A stretch of 64,000 bases of DNA from an uncultured Phascolarctobacterium sp. (GCA_900545535.1 UQZN01000014.1:1-64000); one strand, 5' to 3'; numbered from the stretch's first letter, positions 1 through 9,560 are shown. A program made the numbers and translations. The notes: generated by a model not told the origin, from the letters alone.

Positions 1-75
1 ATCGCGGCGACTTGTATATAATAGCATTCCCCGTTATTTCTGTCAACACCTTTTTGATAACTTTTTTACATTTTT

Positions 76-1803
76 TTATTCATTTTGTAAGTGCTTGCTG
101 ACCAATGGTTTCACAATGCATTTCCCGTCGCTGTAGTCAGCCATAAAAATACTTCTTTCGGCCACGCCGGAATACACATTATAATCAAAAGCCTCAATAG
201 GATAATTTTTCCGTATCTGTCTCCAGGTCGAAAAAATATAATCCGGTAAGTATTGACAGACTTCATCTTTATCCCGCCAAAAGGCCATTGCCTGTTCATT
301 TAATTCAGCCGTTTTCCACCCCAGCCAGCTGGGCTGCCAGTTCGGCAGAGAAATAAACACGTCGAATCTTAATATTTCTTTTACATTTGTTTTTTCTTCC
401 GGGTAACAGTCACAGGTGAATTCCCACAGCAATTTCGTTACACCGCGAACATTATGCCCCTGCGGGTATAAGCCTCTGCTTTCCCACCATTCAGTCAACT
501 GGCGGTAAAAGTCAAAAGCGGTCCCGCCGTTGGCCTTTATCAGATAGGCTAACACATGTTTGAATTTGCCTGTATTATAAGTATTTTCAAACACATCTTC
601 CAGCACCTTGAGGAAGCGCAATTCTTCATATGCCATATATTTAGTCTGAACAACTTCGTAAGGTGGTTCACTCATATACAGCAGCCCATGCTCCTGAGCC
701 TGACTTTGCATCACCGTTCCATGCAGCACTTTTAAAAAGCCCAGCTGCAGCATATGCGGCTGCAATCCATAAACATCATTGAACGATTTGATAAATTCTT
801 GCAAGCCTTCGTGTGGTAAGCCAGCAATCAAATCAAGATGCAGGTGGATATTATCATTTGCTAAAAGCCGTTCTACATTATCGGCTAATTTTTCCCAGTT
901 GTGTTCCCGGCCAATAGCCTTCAATGTTGCATCATGCGTACTCTGAACGCCTATCTCAAATTGAAACCTCCCTTCAGGTACTGTTTCTAAAAATTTCAAA
1001 GTTTTTTCCGAAAGTAAGTCCGCTTTGATTTCGAAATGAAAGGTCGTCTCCGTATCAGCCATGGCTAAATAATGCATAATTGGCAAAAAATATGTCTCAT
1101 CCAAATTATACGTACGGTCAACAAATTTTACCAGCGGCACTCTGGCTTCCATAAAGCGTTCCAGATCAAGCAGCACCTTTTCCAACGGACGCCTGCGAAC
1201 AGAGCGGGAAATGCCGGACAAACAATAAGAACACTGGAAGGGACAGCCGCGGGTACATTCATAATAAACTATTTTATTTTCAGCTACGATCGTCTCCAGA
1301 TCAGGGTACGGGAAAACAAGCGCGGCCAGGTCATCAACAACCATTACGCCGCCGTTGATCTGTACATGGCCATTTTTATCACGATACGCAATATGTAAAG
1401 GTACTTTGTCAGCAGAATTCTCTAATGCAGTCAGCAATTCAGCGAAACAAATTTCGCCTTCACCCTGTACAATAAAATCTATTTCACTTTTTTCACTAAA
1501 AATACGTTCCGGTTCAAATGCCACCTCAGGTCCGCCAACAGCTATTTTAGCTGCAGGCAGAACTTTTCTGACCAGCTCTATCAAACTGTAGACGTAGGCT
1601 TTATTCCAAATATGCACAGAAAATCCTACAAAGTCCGGTTTAGCCCTTGTGATCTCTGCCAACACTGCTAAAAGTGGAGTTTGTATGGTTTCTTCAATAA
1701 GCGTTACATCCAAGTCTTTCGTTTTACAAAATTCACATACATAACGCAGTCCTAATGCCGTATGGACATATTTACTGTTGATAGCCACTAAAATAGTTTT
1801 CAT
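76..1803 (-). CDS. B12-binding-domain radical SAM protein (DUF4080 type)
   Basis: Predicted radical SAM enzyme of 575 residues. Residues 1-140 look like a cobalamin-binding Rossmann domain. A radical SAM core follows with the CX3CX2C cluster ligands at C187, C191 and C194 (GCPFQCSYC), preceded by the YYECTRG context typical of B12-radical SAM proteins. The C-terminal third (about 400-575) matches the layout of the DUF4080 group. Substrate and reaction are unknown; relatives include methyltransferases and ring-modifying enzymes. It is divergent from the oligoendopeptidase gene to its right, with about 80 bp between the two starts. The family call is firm, the function is not. Confidence 0.85.
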   Translation of the reverse strand: MKTILVAINSKYVHTALGLRYVCEFCKTKDLDVTLIEETIQTPLLAVLAEITRAKPDFVGFSVHIWNKAYVYSLIELVRKVLPAAKIAVGGPEVAFEPERIFSEKSEIDFIVQGEGEICFAELLTALENSADKVPLHIAYRDKNGHVQINGGVMVVDDLAALVFPYPDLETIVAENKIVYYECTRGCPFQCSYCLSGISRSVRRRPLEKVLLDLERFMEARVPLVKFVDRTYNLDETYFLPIMHYLAMADTETTFHFEIKADLLSEKTLKFLETVPEGRFQFEIGVQSTHDATLKAIGREHNWEKLADNVERLLANDNIHLHLDLIAGLPHEGLQEFIKSFNDVYGLQPHMLQLGFLKVLHGTVMQSQAQEHGLLYMSEPPYEVVQTKYMAYEELRFLKVLEDVFENTYNTGKFKHVLAYLIKANGGTAFDFYRQLTEWWESRGLYPQGHNVRGVTKLLWEFTCDCYPEEKTNVKEILRFDVFISLPNWQPSWLGWKTAELNEQAMAFWRDKDEVCQYLPDYIFSTWRQIRKNYPIEAFDYNVYSGVAERSIFMADYSDGKCIVKPLVSKHLQNE

Positions 1804-1885
1804 AAAATCACGCCTCTAACTTTCATATGCTGTCTGTGTTATAATAATAAAGTATTTTGGATTTTGCAAGGAGTGAATTTAAATT

Positions 1886-3703
1886 ATGAATAAAAATAAT
1901 GAGTCCCAGCATGGCAGTTTAGTGCCGCGCAGTAGTATAGACCGCCGTTTCCAATGGAATATCGACGATATTTATCCTGATCAGGAAGCCTGGAAAGCAG
2001 CAAGTCAGCAATTAAAAAAAGCTATTGCTGCTTTCAGTCAATATAAAGGTCAGCTGCATGACTGCCAAACTTTGAAAACTGCGTTGCAGGAACAAGTCAG
2101 TCTTTCCATAAGCGTCAGTAAACTATATGCCTATGCAAGACTTCAGCAGGATACTGACAACGGAGATCAAAAATTTCAGGCGCTGGCCGGAGAAGCAGAA
2201 GCTTTAGCCGCAGCCTTCAATAATGCAGTATCCTTTATTGAACCTGAGATTTTGTCATTAAGTCAGGATAAATTCGACAATTTATTAGCTGATCCGGCTT
2301 TCAGTGATTATCGCTTTTATCTGAATAATTTACTGAGACTGTCCAAACATGTTCTTCCCAAAGAGCAGGAAGAACTGCTTTCATTAAGCCAGCTGGCAAC
2401 TTCAGGCCCGGCTGCAATCTTTCGCAGCTTAGTCAGTGCCGATATGCAGTTCCCACTGGTAAAAAACGCCGAAGGGCAGGAGGTCACTGTCAGCGAAGGT
2501 AATTATTTACTTAATATGACCAGCAACGACAGAGTGCTGCGCCGCAATTCCTTCAATGGCTTAATGACGACTTACCATAAATACCGCAATACGCTTGCTA
2601 ATACACTTTCCAGTAATTGCCGTGTCAGTGCTTTTTACGCAACTGCTCATAACTATACTAATACTTTAGAAGCCTGTCTGTCAGAAGATAACATTCCCCC
2701 AAGTCTATATGACGGACTAATCCAGACAGTCCATGAAAATTTAAAACCTCTGCACGAATATATTGCCCTGAAAAAAGAGATCCTTGGTTTAGATGAATTC
2801 CACGCTTATGATATTTACCAGCCTATCAGCAATGCCGCCGACAGTTTTGCCTGTACATTTGAGGAAGCAAAAACTAAAGTTGCCGCAGCGCTTGCCCCGT
2901 TGGGCAGTGATTATCTGGCAGCCTTGCAGGAAGGTTTTGATAAACGCTGGATCGATATTTATGAAAACAAAGGCAAACGGAGCGGCGCTTATTCCTGGGG
3001 CATTTATGGGGTTCATCCCTACGTTCTGCTGAATTATCAACCCCGCTACAACAGTATTTCTACCCTGGCGCACGAAATGGGACATGCCCTGCACAGCTAT
3101 TTCAGCAACAAAACCCAAACCTATATCAACAGTGATTATTCTATTTTCTGTGCTGAAGTAGCTTCTACTACAAATGAAATCCTGCTTCTGGAGCATACCT
3201 TAAAAACAGCTTCTCCCCAGCAGAAAATCTATCTGCTCAATCAATTTCTCGAGGCTGTGCGGACTACCGTTTATCGCCAGGTGCAATTTGCCGAATTTGA
3301 GAAGTTCATTCACAATGAGATCAACGAAGGCCGTACCCTGCAGGCAGAAACTTTAGAAAACTACTGGCTGGACAGCAACAAACATTATTACGGACCAGCT
3401 CTTACTGTAGACGAAGAATTAGCCAGCGAATGGTCGCGTATTCCCCATTTTTACACACCTTTCTATGTCTATAAATATGCGACCGGCTACAGCGCGGCCA
3501 CAGCCTTTGCCTCGGCAATACTCAGCAAAGAACCGCAGGCAGTAAAGAAATATCTGCGTTTCCTTGCTTCCGGCGGCAGTGACTACTCGCTTAACCTGTT
3601 AAAAACAGCCGGTGTAGATTTAACCACGCCACTACCTGTTACTGTAACTCTGCACAAATTTGCAGAAAAATTGCAGGAATTAAAAGGACTGCTAAAAAAA
3701 TAA
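1886..3703 (+). CDS. pepF: oligoendopeptidase F (M3 family)
   Basis: Cytosolic zinc metallopeptidase of 605 residues that cleaves short peptides, the normal size for PepF. The zinc-binding HEXXH motif (HEMGH) is at 396-400 and a downstream glutamate in CAEVAST (about 424) is the expected third ligand. The N-terminal half is the helical oligopeptidase domain (MTSNDRVLRR region). The ATG at 1886 follows an AAGGAG ribosome binding site about 12 nt upstream, and a TATAAT -10 hexamer sits at 1840-1845. It is monocistronic and ends in a strong palindromic terminator. A role in peptide turnover is inferred from the family. Confidence 0.95.
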   Translation: MNKNNESQHGSLVPRSSIDRRFQWNIDDIYPDQEAWKAASQQLKKAIAAFSQYKGQLHDCQTLKTALQEQVSLSISVSKLYAYARLQQDTDNGDQKFQALAGEAEALAAAFNNAVSFIEPEILSLSQDKFDNLLADPAFSDYRFYLNNLLRLSKHVLPKEQEELLSLSQLATSGPAAIFRSLVSADMQFPLVKNAEGQEVTVSEGNYLLNMTSNDRVLRRNSFNGLMTTYHKYRNTLANTLSSNCRVSAFYATAHNYTNTLEACLSEDNIPPSLYDGLIQTVHENLKPLHEYIALKKEILGLDEFHAYDIYQPISNAADSFACTFEEAKTKVAAALAPLGSDYLAALQEGFDKRWIDIYENKGKRSGAYSWGIYGVHPYVLLNYQPRYNSISTLAHEMGHALHSYFSNKTQTYINSDYSIFCAEVASTTNEILLLEHTLKTASPQQKIYLLNQFLEAVRTTVYRQVQFAEFEKFIHNEINEGRTLQAETLENYWLDSNKHYYGPALTVDEELASEWSRIPHFYTPFYVYKYATGYSAATAFASAILSKEPQAVKKYLRFLASGGSDYSLNLLKTAGVDLTTPLPVTVTLHKFAEKLQELKGLLKK

Positions 3704-3716
3704 CCAAACACAGCAA

Positions 3717-3748
3717 AAAATCCGCCTGTTGATCAACAGGCGGATTTT
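3717..3748. terminator. palindromic terminator after pepF
   Basis: A perfect inverted repeat (14-nt arms, GATC loop) with A tract on the left and T tract on the right, so it can end transcription on either strand. It follows the pepF stop by 13 nt, and the minus-strand gene ending at 3814 converges on it. Confidence 0.9.
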
Positions 3749-3813
3749 ATTTTTACCGGATAAATCACATAAATCTCAGCGCAATCTTGACACTTAACAA
3801 AACCTGCTTCATT

Positions 3814-4191
3814 TTACATAAAAAGCCGCATAATAAATACTACTACTGCGCCAATTGCGGCAAAAATCAAAAATGTAGGCAGCAAAAAGAAGAAGATCGC
3901 CAGAATACCGCCTAAAATCAACAGCGTCATCAATATACCGCTGCCGCAGCCAAAACTGTGCACACGGATCTGTGGCCCAGCTGTACTCTGCCCGTAGGTT
4001 CTGCGCTCTGCTTTCGTATCTTCCACACGCGTGCCGCTCTCAGAGTTTCCATCTTGTTCGATCGTCACACCGTCAAAGGTGTCTCTTTCCTCAGGACGCA
4101 GCACCTGTACTTCAGCTTCTATTCGGCAATGACAATAAGGGCACTCTTGTGTGCCGCGTTCTAACTCTTTTCCGCAAAAACTGCATTTCAT
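3814..4191 (-). CDS. zinc-ribbon membrane protein, function unknown
   Basis: A 125-residue protein. It opens with a CxxC-x11-CxxC zinc ribbon (C3, C6, C17, C20). A charged, probably disordered linker follows (about 25-78). The C-terminus (about 82-125) is strongly hydrophobic and glycine-rich and would form one or two membrane helices. Zinc-ribbon-plus-membrane proteins of this type are common in Firmicutes and mostly uncharacterised. It lies 20 bp downstream of the next minus-strand gene and may be cotranscribed with it. No enzymatic motif is visible. Confidence 0.75.
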   Translation of the reverse strand: MKCSFCGKELERGTQECPYCHCRIEAEVQVLRPEERDTFDGVTIEQDGNSESGTRVEDTKAERRTYGQSTAGPQIRVHSFGCGSGILMTLLILGGILAIFFFLLPTFLIFAAIGAVVVFIMRLFM

Positions 4192-4211
4192 AGCAAAACT
4201 CCTTTTTCACG

Positions 4212-5774
4212 TTAGGAAAGTGCCATCAACAAAATACCTTCTTCATTGATATAACGTGGATCGTGTTTTTCTATCCCCAAAGTCACCCATATTTCCTTAG
4301 ACATCCGCTGCAAAACGTCCAGCGGTACGTTTTGGCATAATTCAGCAATTTTTTCATCTTTATAATTATAAACGCCGTTTGCTTTAATAAAATTAAAAAT
4401 TGCTCCGGCAGCCCAAAGGTTCGGCATTCGTATGTCCCTGCAGGATTTCGCCTTAAAATCAGCCCACAGCTGAATAACAAGCTTAATATCACGCTCGGAA
4501 AAATGATATGGCTCCATCATCTGCCTGATTCTCAGAATGACTCTGTCATTATAATCTATTTCCGCCGGAAGATAATTTTTATGTGCCGTTTCATAGTTAA
4601 AATTATTCAAATTTACAAAAGCAGAATACAGGAATACCATATGCCGCAGCAGCATTGGGTTCCTGGCTATAAATGTTTCCCACCCCGCTGTAGGGTCCTG
4701 GATGCTGTACCATTCTTTGCAGGCCTGCAGCGTATTAAACAAACGTTTTTGCGCTACTTTACCTATTTTCAGACAGCTTACATAATTCATTATCATGCTT
4801 TCATTATAAAAAATATGACCTAACAAAATAGCGTCGTTTAAGTCAGCTGACTCTTCCAGAGGCAAACTTAAAGTATACTTTTCACCGCTCAGCCAGTCTG
4901 TACATTCAAAAGCGCCGTCATCTGTATAGCTGTCGACTTTAAATACAGCCAGTCTTGCTTTACACAGTTCTTCCAGAACATCACGGTTACGTTTGGCAAA
5001 TACTGCGTCATATTCATTGCTTTCCGGCAAGCAGGTACGTTCATAAAAAAACTCCAGCGGCCGTTTATCACTGCGCAGCAAATGATAATCAAACAGAAAA
5101 TAATCCCAAAAACATTCGCTGGTTTCCTCAAGGTTCGCTTTCTTTTCGTCCTCATAGCCCATTAAAATGCCATAGTATAGAAAAGCAGCCCGATCAAGAT
5201 CCAGACGGAAATATTCCCGTTCAAAAAATCTGTGCAGCACTTCCAGCAATTCCTGCAGACGTTCACCGATATTTAAAAATATTTTGGCAGGTATGTCCGG
5301 CGTAGCATCCCAGGCTCTTGCAGAATTGGCATCATCAAAATGTCCGTCCGGCAAAACTATATTCATTTTCTCGCCTTGCAGCAGCAGTACAGCTGCTGCT
5401 CCAGGGGCGGAAGCATCAGAGATGGCATTTTTGCCTTTTAAATATTTGAACAGACTGTCACAGGTTTCCAGAAAAAAACGTGTGCCCTCATAATCAGGTG
5501 TAAATTCTGAAATATTTCTTCCGCACCAGGCTATGCAATCAACAAAATCATCTGCATTCATATCCCCTAAAAAAGTTTCGGCGCTGCCGAGATATAAACA
5601 CAGCATCGTTACATTATCCCAACTGCGGTATAAATCACTGTTTTTTTTGCCTTTCCAGGCTTCCATGCGCAGAAAACCTTCGGCATACTCTTGTCTGAGC
5701 AATGTGTTCCAGCCTTCATCATGGGCGTAAAAATCTTCTACTAAATCATACACATTGTCTTTTCCGTTATTCAT
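4212..5774 (-). CDS. uncharacterised protein, about 520 aa
   Basis: I do not recognise this protein. It is rich in acidic, aromatic and leucine residues, has no signal peptide or membrane helix, and looks mostly helical and cytosolic. The last 80 or so residues (from IRMPNLWAAG to the end) resemble a small helix-turn-helix-like module of the kind found at the ends of some uncharacterised prokaryotic proteins (DUF6398-like); this resemblance is weak. I place the start at the ATG at 5774 because an AAGGA site lies about 10 nt upstream. A TTG at 5828 would add 18 residues but has no good ribosome binding site. The zinc-ribbon gene follows 20 bp downstream. Confidence 0.7.
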   Translation of the reverse strand: MNNGKDNVYDLVEDFYAHDEGWNTLLRQEYAEGFLRMEAWKGKKNSDLYRSWDNVTMLCLYLGSAETFLGDMNADDFVDCIAWCGRNISEFTPDYEGTRFFLETCDSLFKYLKGKNAISDASAPGAAAVLLLQGEKMNIVLPDGHFDDANSARAWDATPDIPAKIFLNIGERLQELLEVLHRFFEREYFRLDLDRAAFLYYGILMGYEDEKKANLEETSECFWDYFLFDYHLLRSDKRPLEFFYERTCLPESNEYDAVFAKRNRDVLEELCKARLAVFKVDSYTDDGAFECTDWLSGEKYTLSLPLEESADLNDAILLGHIFYNESMIMNYVSCLKIGKVAQKRLFNTLQACKEWYSIQDPTAGWETFIARNPMLLRHMVFLYSAFVNLNNFNYETAHKNYLPAEIDYNDRVILRIRQMMEPYHFSERDIKLVIQLWADFKAKSCRDIRMPNLWAAGAIFNFIKANGVYNYKDEKIAELCQNVPLDVLQRMSKEIWVTLGIEKHDPRYINEEGILLMALS

Positions 5775-5859
5775 TAATCTAAAATCCTTCTTTCCCTGCA
5801 ATGCTGTTATTATATCATAGCGTTCCAATGCTTTTCAATTGAACATTTTGTGACAGTAA

Positions 5860-5890
5860 AAAAGCTCCGATATCAACTATCGGAGCTTTT
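5860..5890 (-). terminator. terminator after murB
   Basis: A 13-bp perfect stem (AAAAGCTCCGATA arms) with a 5-nt loop, followed on the minus strand by a T run. It lies 15 nt after the murB stop and separates murB from the unknown gene. Confidence 0.9.
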
Positions 5891-5905
5891 GGAGTAAGCA
5901 AATTC

Positions 5906-6823
5906 TTATTCTTCACCGATCACCAAAACTTCTGGCTGTAATTCAACACCAACGCCAGCTTTGATTTTGGCTTGAACATCATTGATAAGCTGTAAAACAT
6001 CAGCAGCCGTAGCGCCGCCAACATTGACGACAAAGCCCGCATGCTTAGTAGAAATCTGAGCGCCGCCGACCGTATAGCCTTTTAATCCGGCCTGATCGAT
6101 CAGCGTCCCTGCAAAAAATCCTGGCGGACGTTTAAACATACTGCCGGCACTGGGCATTTCCAAAGGCTGCTTGCTGGTCCGCCGCTGGCTGAAATCATCC
6201 ATTTTCGACTTGATAGCAGCTTTATTCCCAGCCGGCATTTTCAGCGTTACTTCCGTAACGATAAGCCCACTGTTTTGCAAACTGGTTTTACGATAACCAA
6301 AATTCAATTCTTCGGCAGTGAGTATACGCTCATCTCCCTGGAGATCCATGACCTTTACGCAATGGACTATATTCTGCATTTCACCATCATAGGCCCCGGC
6401 ATTCATATATACGGCGCCGCCAATACTGCCCGGAATACCTACGGCAAATTCCATACCAGTCCTGCCGCATTCCATCGCCTTGTAAGAAGCCAAGGCCAGC
6501 GAATAGCCTGAACCAAAGACCAGCAAATCATCTGTCTCATAAAAATGCCGCAGCATATTTCCCAGCTTGATAACGATACCTCGGATACCTTTATCACGCA
6601 CTAAAACGTTGGAGCCATTGCCAAGTAAAGTAAGCGGAACAGCAGTTTTACTGACCGCTTGCAAAACTTCCCGCAACTGTTCGATCGATTCCGGCAAAAC
6701 CAGAATATCCGCCGGTCCGCCGATTTTAAAAGACGTATGTCCGCTCATCAGCTCATTTAAACGCACAGTACAGGAAACAGAACTTTTCAGTTGTTCAGCC
6801 AAATCTAAAAACTCTTTATTCAC
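5906..6823 (-). CDS. murB: UDP-N-acetylenolpyruvoylglucosamine reductase
   Basis: MurB performs the second committed step of peptidoglycan precursor synthesis, the NADPH-dependent reduction that makes UDP-MurNAc, using FAD. The 305-residue length is normal for the Firmicute type. FAD-binding features are visible (NGSNVLVRDKG; GIPGSIGGAVYMNAGAY). The catalytic serine region (PSAGSMFKRPPG) and the C-terminal glutamate (LQPEVLVIG) are present. The gene overlaps the upstream YlbF-like gene by 8 nt and is followed by a terminator. It is located far from the dcw cluster at 40-54 kb, where many Firmicutes keep it. Confidence 0.96.
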   Translation of the reverse strand: MNKEFLDLAEQLKSSVSCTVRLNELMSGHTSFKIGGPADILVLPESIEQLREVLQAVSKTAVPLTLLGNGSNVLVRDKGIRGIVIKLGNMLRHFYETDDLLVFGSGYSLALASYKAMECGRTGMEFAVGIPGSIGGAVYMNAGAYDGEMQNIVHCVKVMDLQGDERILTAEELNFGYRKTSLQNSGLIVTEVTLKMPAGNKAAIKSKMDDFSQRRTSKQPLEMPSAGSMFKRPPGFFAGTLIDQAGLKGYTVGGAQISTKHAGFVVNVGGATAADVLQLINDVQAKIKAGVGVELQPEVLVIGEE

Positions 6824-7154
6824 CAGTAACTTCCTTTACTACGTCTCCGATAGATTTGGAAATATCACCCATCATCATTTGAAAACGCATAAAGGCGTGC
6901 AGATACTCCATAGCGACTGTATTTAATCCTAAAATACCAGTAAGTTTTTGCAGTTTTTCATTTTTTTCTTCCGGAACTTCCTGGCCCTGATATTTCGCCA
7001 ATTCTATTTCCTGGCTCAATTGTAAAAATTCCTCAGCCAGCTCTTTACCTTTGGGATCCTGCTCAAGAGCAGCTTTAGCCTCTTTTAATTTTTTGTATTC
7101 CTGGCTTTCGCGCATTGCTTTAGCCAACGCATTTGCACAATCGTAAACGTTCAT
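6816..7154 (-). CDS. YlbF/YmcA-family regulator
   Basis: A 112-residue helical, charged protein of the Com_YlbF family. In Bacillus, YlbF and YmcA join YaaT in a complex that influences RNA processing, biofilm and competence; that role is family knowledge and not shown here. Visible signs are the DCANALAKAMRES start, the heptad-like helical middle and the methionine-rich LHAFMRFQMMMGD end. The ATG at 7154 has a GAGGTGA ribosome binding site. Its stop overlaps the murB start by 8 nt, so the two are translationally coupled. Confidence 0.85.
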   Translation of the reverse strand: MNVYDCANALAKAMRESQEYKKLKEAKAALEQDPKGKELAEEFLQLSQEIELAKYQGQEVPEEKNEKLQKLTGILGLNTVAMEYLHAFMRFQMMMGDISKSIGDVVKEVTGE

Positions 7155-7219
7155 GCCGGTTCACCTCGTAATTTTTTTTAGCTTTTATATTATAGCATAT
7201 CTAAATTTTCTGTAAAGGC

Positions 7220-8269
7220 TCAGTTCAATTCCGCTAATGGCAGATTTAAATGACTGTAGACCGTATCCGGCTCATAATCAAAATGCCACCATTCCATATC
7301 GCTGCCCGAAAAACCTTCCAAACTCATCAGCTGATGCAGCAGATCACGCTGATAACGTTCGAGTTCCGTACCACCGGCAAACTTCGTATATTGCCGGACT
7401 GACGGTTCATCAAAATCGCTGATCATTACTGCAGGTTCACCTGTTTCAAGATAATACAGGCTTACGTCAACGGATCTGCCGGTATTATGTGAAAAGCCCT
7501 GCTCCGGCGCAGGCAGCATTTGCTTTTTATCCTCAGGGAAAGCATCATAGGCAAGCTTAGATACAGACCAGGGCCGGTAAGCTTCCCAAATGACAAGTCC
7601 ATAACCGTAATCGGCAAGTTTTTTCTGCACCCGGTTCAACGCTGCAGTGGCCTCCTGGTCAAGATAAGCTTTTTGTACGTCAACAATAGGAACGCCAAAA
7701 CAGTTATTTGTCCCGGCATAACGCAGATCAAGTTTTATCCCTGGTACGGCCTTTGCCACATCCACCAGCCGCGCCTGTTTACCTTCAGCCAGTGCCGCAG
7801 GCATCACAGCTTCAGCAGCAGCATTTTTTAAAGCCTGCCAATCTGCCGGCTGCGGCAGACGAAACGGCTTCTCTCTGTCAGCTCCGAAGAAAGCCCGGCT
7901 ATAACGGTTACCGCCTATTTTACACGTAATGCCATAGCCGTCAGGATCACGTTCAAAACGCACACTAGTCTCAGTATTGTTCATTGGTCCTGCTTCCAAA
8001 AGCGTATACGAATCAAAGCGTTCTTTTTTGAGCGGAAACTGGTTGCTCCTGGCAAATTTATAATCTTCCCGCGTAGTTCTGTACAAAAGCTCCAGCTCAC
8101 CGCCGCGTTCTCTTATAACAAACTGCTCACCATTGCCATAGTACATCCCCAAAAGATATTTCAGATCCTTTGGGCACTCCCTCGGTTCAACAGCAGCCGC
8201 CTGTACCGGCAGGTTCTGCACCAGCAATACGGCACATAAAATCATCGCTCCAAGCAACTTTCTGATCAT
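7220..8269 (-). CDS. exported D-Ala-D-Ala dipeptidase-like protein (VanX/M15D)
   Basis: A 349-residue protein with an N-terminal signal peptide (MIRKLLGAMI through VQA, cleavage near residue 24). An uncharacterised region of about 130 residues follows, then a C-terminal M15D dipeptidase domain. The zinc ligands expected for VanX-type enzymes are visible: H261 and D268 in SHNTGRSVD, and H329 in EWWHF. The family cleaves D-Ala-D-Ala. In a non-resistant organism this is more likely wall turnover than vancomycin resistance, and no vanS, vanH or vanA-like neighbour is present. Its ATG overlaps the stop of the upstream amidase gene (ATGA). Confidence 0.85.
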   Translation of the reverse strand: MIRKLLGAMILCAVLLVQNLPVQAAAVEPRECPKDLKYLLGMYYGNGEQFVIRERGGELELLYRTTREDYKFARSNQFPLKKERFDSYTLLEAGPMNNTETSVRFERDPDGYGITCKIGGNRYSRAFFGADREKPFRLPQPADWQALKNAAAEAVMPAALAEGKQARLVDVAKAVPGIKLDLRYAGTNNCFGVPIVDVQKAYLDQEATAALNRVQKKLADYGYGLVIWEAYRPWSVSKLAYDAFPEDKKQMLPAPEQGFSHNTGRSVDVSLYYLETGEPAVMISDFDEPSVRQYTKFAGGTELERYQRDLLHQLMSLEGFSGSDMEWWHFDYEPDTVYSHLNLPLAELN

Positions 8270-9045
8270 TTTACAAGCTCCTCACGCACGTCAGCCAATG
8301 CATTAAGCCTTGCACGCACTTTATCAATATAGGGTAAATCAAGATCGCAGTAAATAATTTCTTCTTCGCTGCCGCCTTCAGCTATGATTTTCCCCATCGG
8401 GTCTACTACCATCGAATGTCCGTAAAACGGCGCTCCTTTGAACTCACCCACACAATTAACGGCAACTATATAATTATGGTTTTCCGCGCCGCGGGCCTGG
8501 GCCAGCAAAGTCCAAATATCACCCCTGGAAGACGGCCATTCAGCAGGCACAAAAATTATTTTGGCTCCCTGCAGCGAGAGATGTCTATACAATTCAGGGA
8601 AACGCAAATCATAGCAAATAGTCGAACCGCAGATAACGCCATTCAGCTCATAGGTATCAAAATTATCACCGGCAGCAAAAAAACGTTCTTCGTTGAACAA
8701 TCCAAAAAGATGTACTTTGCTGTAAGACGCAACAATGCTGCCCTGCTTATCAATAACTACAGTGTTATTATAAATCTTCCCGTCTTTGTGCCGCAAAGGG
8801 ATCGACCCCGCTACCACAGCGCAATGGTGATCGTTAGCGATCTTACGCACTGCAGTGACCGTACTGCCGTCTATGGTTTCCGCTTCTTCCTCAAGATGTC
8901 CTAAAGAATAGCCTGTGGTCCAGATCTCAGGCAATACGGCAATGTCGCTGCCCACTGCTGCTTCTTGCAGCAATTCCAGACCATGCGCAATATTTCCCGG
9001 TGTATTTTTCTCCGCTATTTCCATTTGGATCAATGCAACTTTCAT
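8266..9045 (-). CDS. carbon-nitrogen hydrolase (omega-amidase/nitrilase family)
   Basis: A 259-residue nitrilase-superfamily amidase with the full Glu-Lys-Cys triad: E40 (LPEIW), K110 (YSKVHLFG) and C144 (STICYDLRF). The YSKVHLFG and CYDLRFPE motifs resemble omega-amidases, which deaminate alpha-keto acid amides, but the substrate is not certain. I start at the ATG at 9045, which has GGAGG 8 nt upstream and overlaps the yqeG-like stop as ATGA. A longer reading frame upstream carries no homology. It forms a tightly coupled run with the YqeG and VanX-like genes. Confidence 0.9.
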   Translation of the reverse strand: MKVALIQMEIAEKNTPGNIAHGLELLQEAAVGSDIAVLPEIWTTGYSLGHLEEEAETIDGSTVTAVRKIANDHHCAVVAGSIPLRHKDGKIYNNTVVIDKQGSIVASYSKVHLFGLFNEERFFAAGDNFDTYELNGVICGSTICYDLRFPELYRHLSLQGAKIIFVPAEWPSSRGDIWTLLAQARGAENHNYIVAVNCVGEFKGAPFYGHSMVVDPMGKIIAEGGSEEEIIYCDLDLPYIDKVRARLNALADVREELVK

Positions 9046-9560
9046 TTTCTTTCCTCCGGCAATAAGCCCTGCGCCTCTAATCTGCGCACCAGCATTTTTT
9101 CTATTTGCCTTGTAATCCTTGTCACCGGGAATTCTTTTCCCCGCAGCGACCGTACCCAAAGCACAGTAAAGCCCATTCGTTTGGCACCCAGGACATCGGT
9201 TAAAAGCTGATCACCAATAACCATTACTTTCCCCTGCTGCCTGTCAAAACGTTTGAGCGCTCTTTTAAAGCCCCAGGGCATTGGTTTGGCAGCCCAGCTC
9301 ACTGCTTCAGCCTGGGCTGCTGCGCTGATTTTCCGCAGTCTTTCCCCGCCGTTATTGGAAAGCAGCACTATCTCTATACCGCTTTTACGCAGCGACTCCA
9401 GCCAGTTCAGCACAGCTTCCTCCGGCTGCACGGCATCCCGCGGCAGCAAAGTATTATCAACATCTAAAATAACTCTCTCTACCCGTTGTTTTTTCAGCCA
9501 GTCAACAGGAATCGCCGCGATACTGTCAAAACGAAAATCCGGGCAAAACATTTTTAGCAT
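9042..9560 (-). CDS. YqeG-family HAD IIIA phosphatase
   Basis: A 172-residue HAD-superfamily phosphatase of the YqeG family. Motif I is DVDNTLL (D33, D35), motif II is LLSNN (about 67-70), the motif III lysine is in KPMPWG (K92), and motif IV is GDQLLTD (D117, D122). Relatives are annotated as phosphatidylglycerophosphatase-like or as unknown, so the substrate is open. It overlaps the histidine kinase gene by 7 nt and the amidase gene by 4 nt, so it sits in one transcription unit with them. Confidence 0.9.
   Translation of the reverse strand: MLKMFCPDFRFDSIAAIPVDWLKKQRVERVILDVDNTLLPRDAVQPEEAVLNWLESLRKSGIEIVLLSNNGGERLRKISAAAQAEAVSWAAKPMPWGFKRALKRFDRQQGKVMVIGDQLLTDVLGAKRMGFTVLWVRSLRGKEFPVTRITRQIEKMLVRRLEAQGLLPEERK

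Noticed and set aside
5860..5890. Likeness among hairpins at 5860, 36759 and 40275 (AGCTCC arms)
   Set aside because: Each stands where a terminator is expected and their arms differ beyond the short shared core, so I do not regard them as a repeat family.
7220..8269. Vancomycin-resistance gene vanX
   Set aside because: The active-site motifs match the family, but no resistance ligase, dehydrogenase or VanRS pair is adjacent. A wall-turnover role is more likely.
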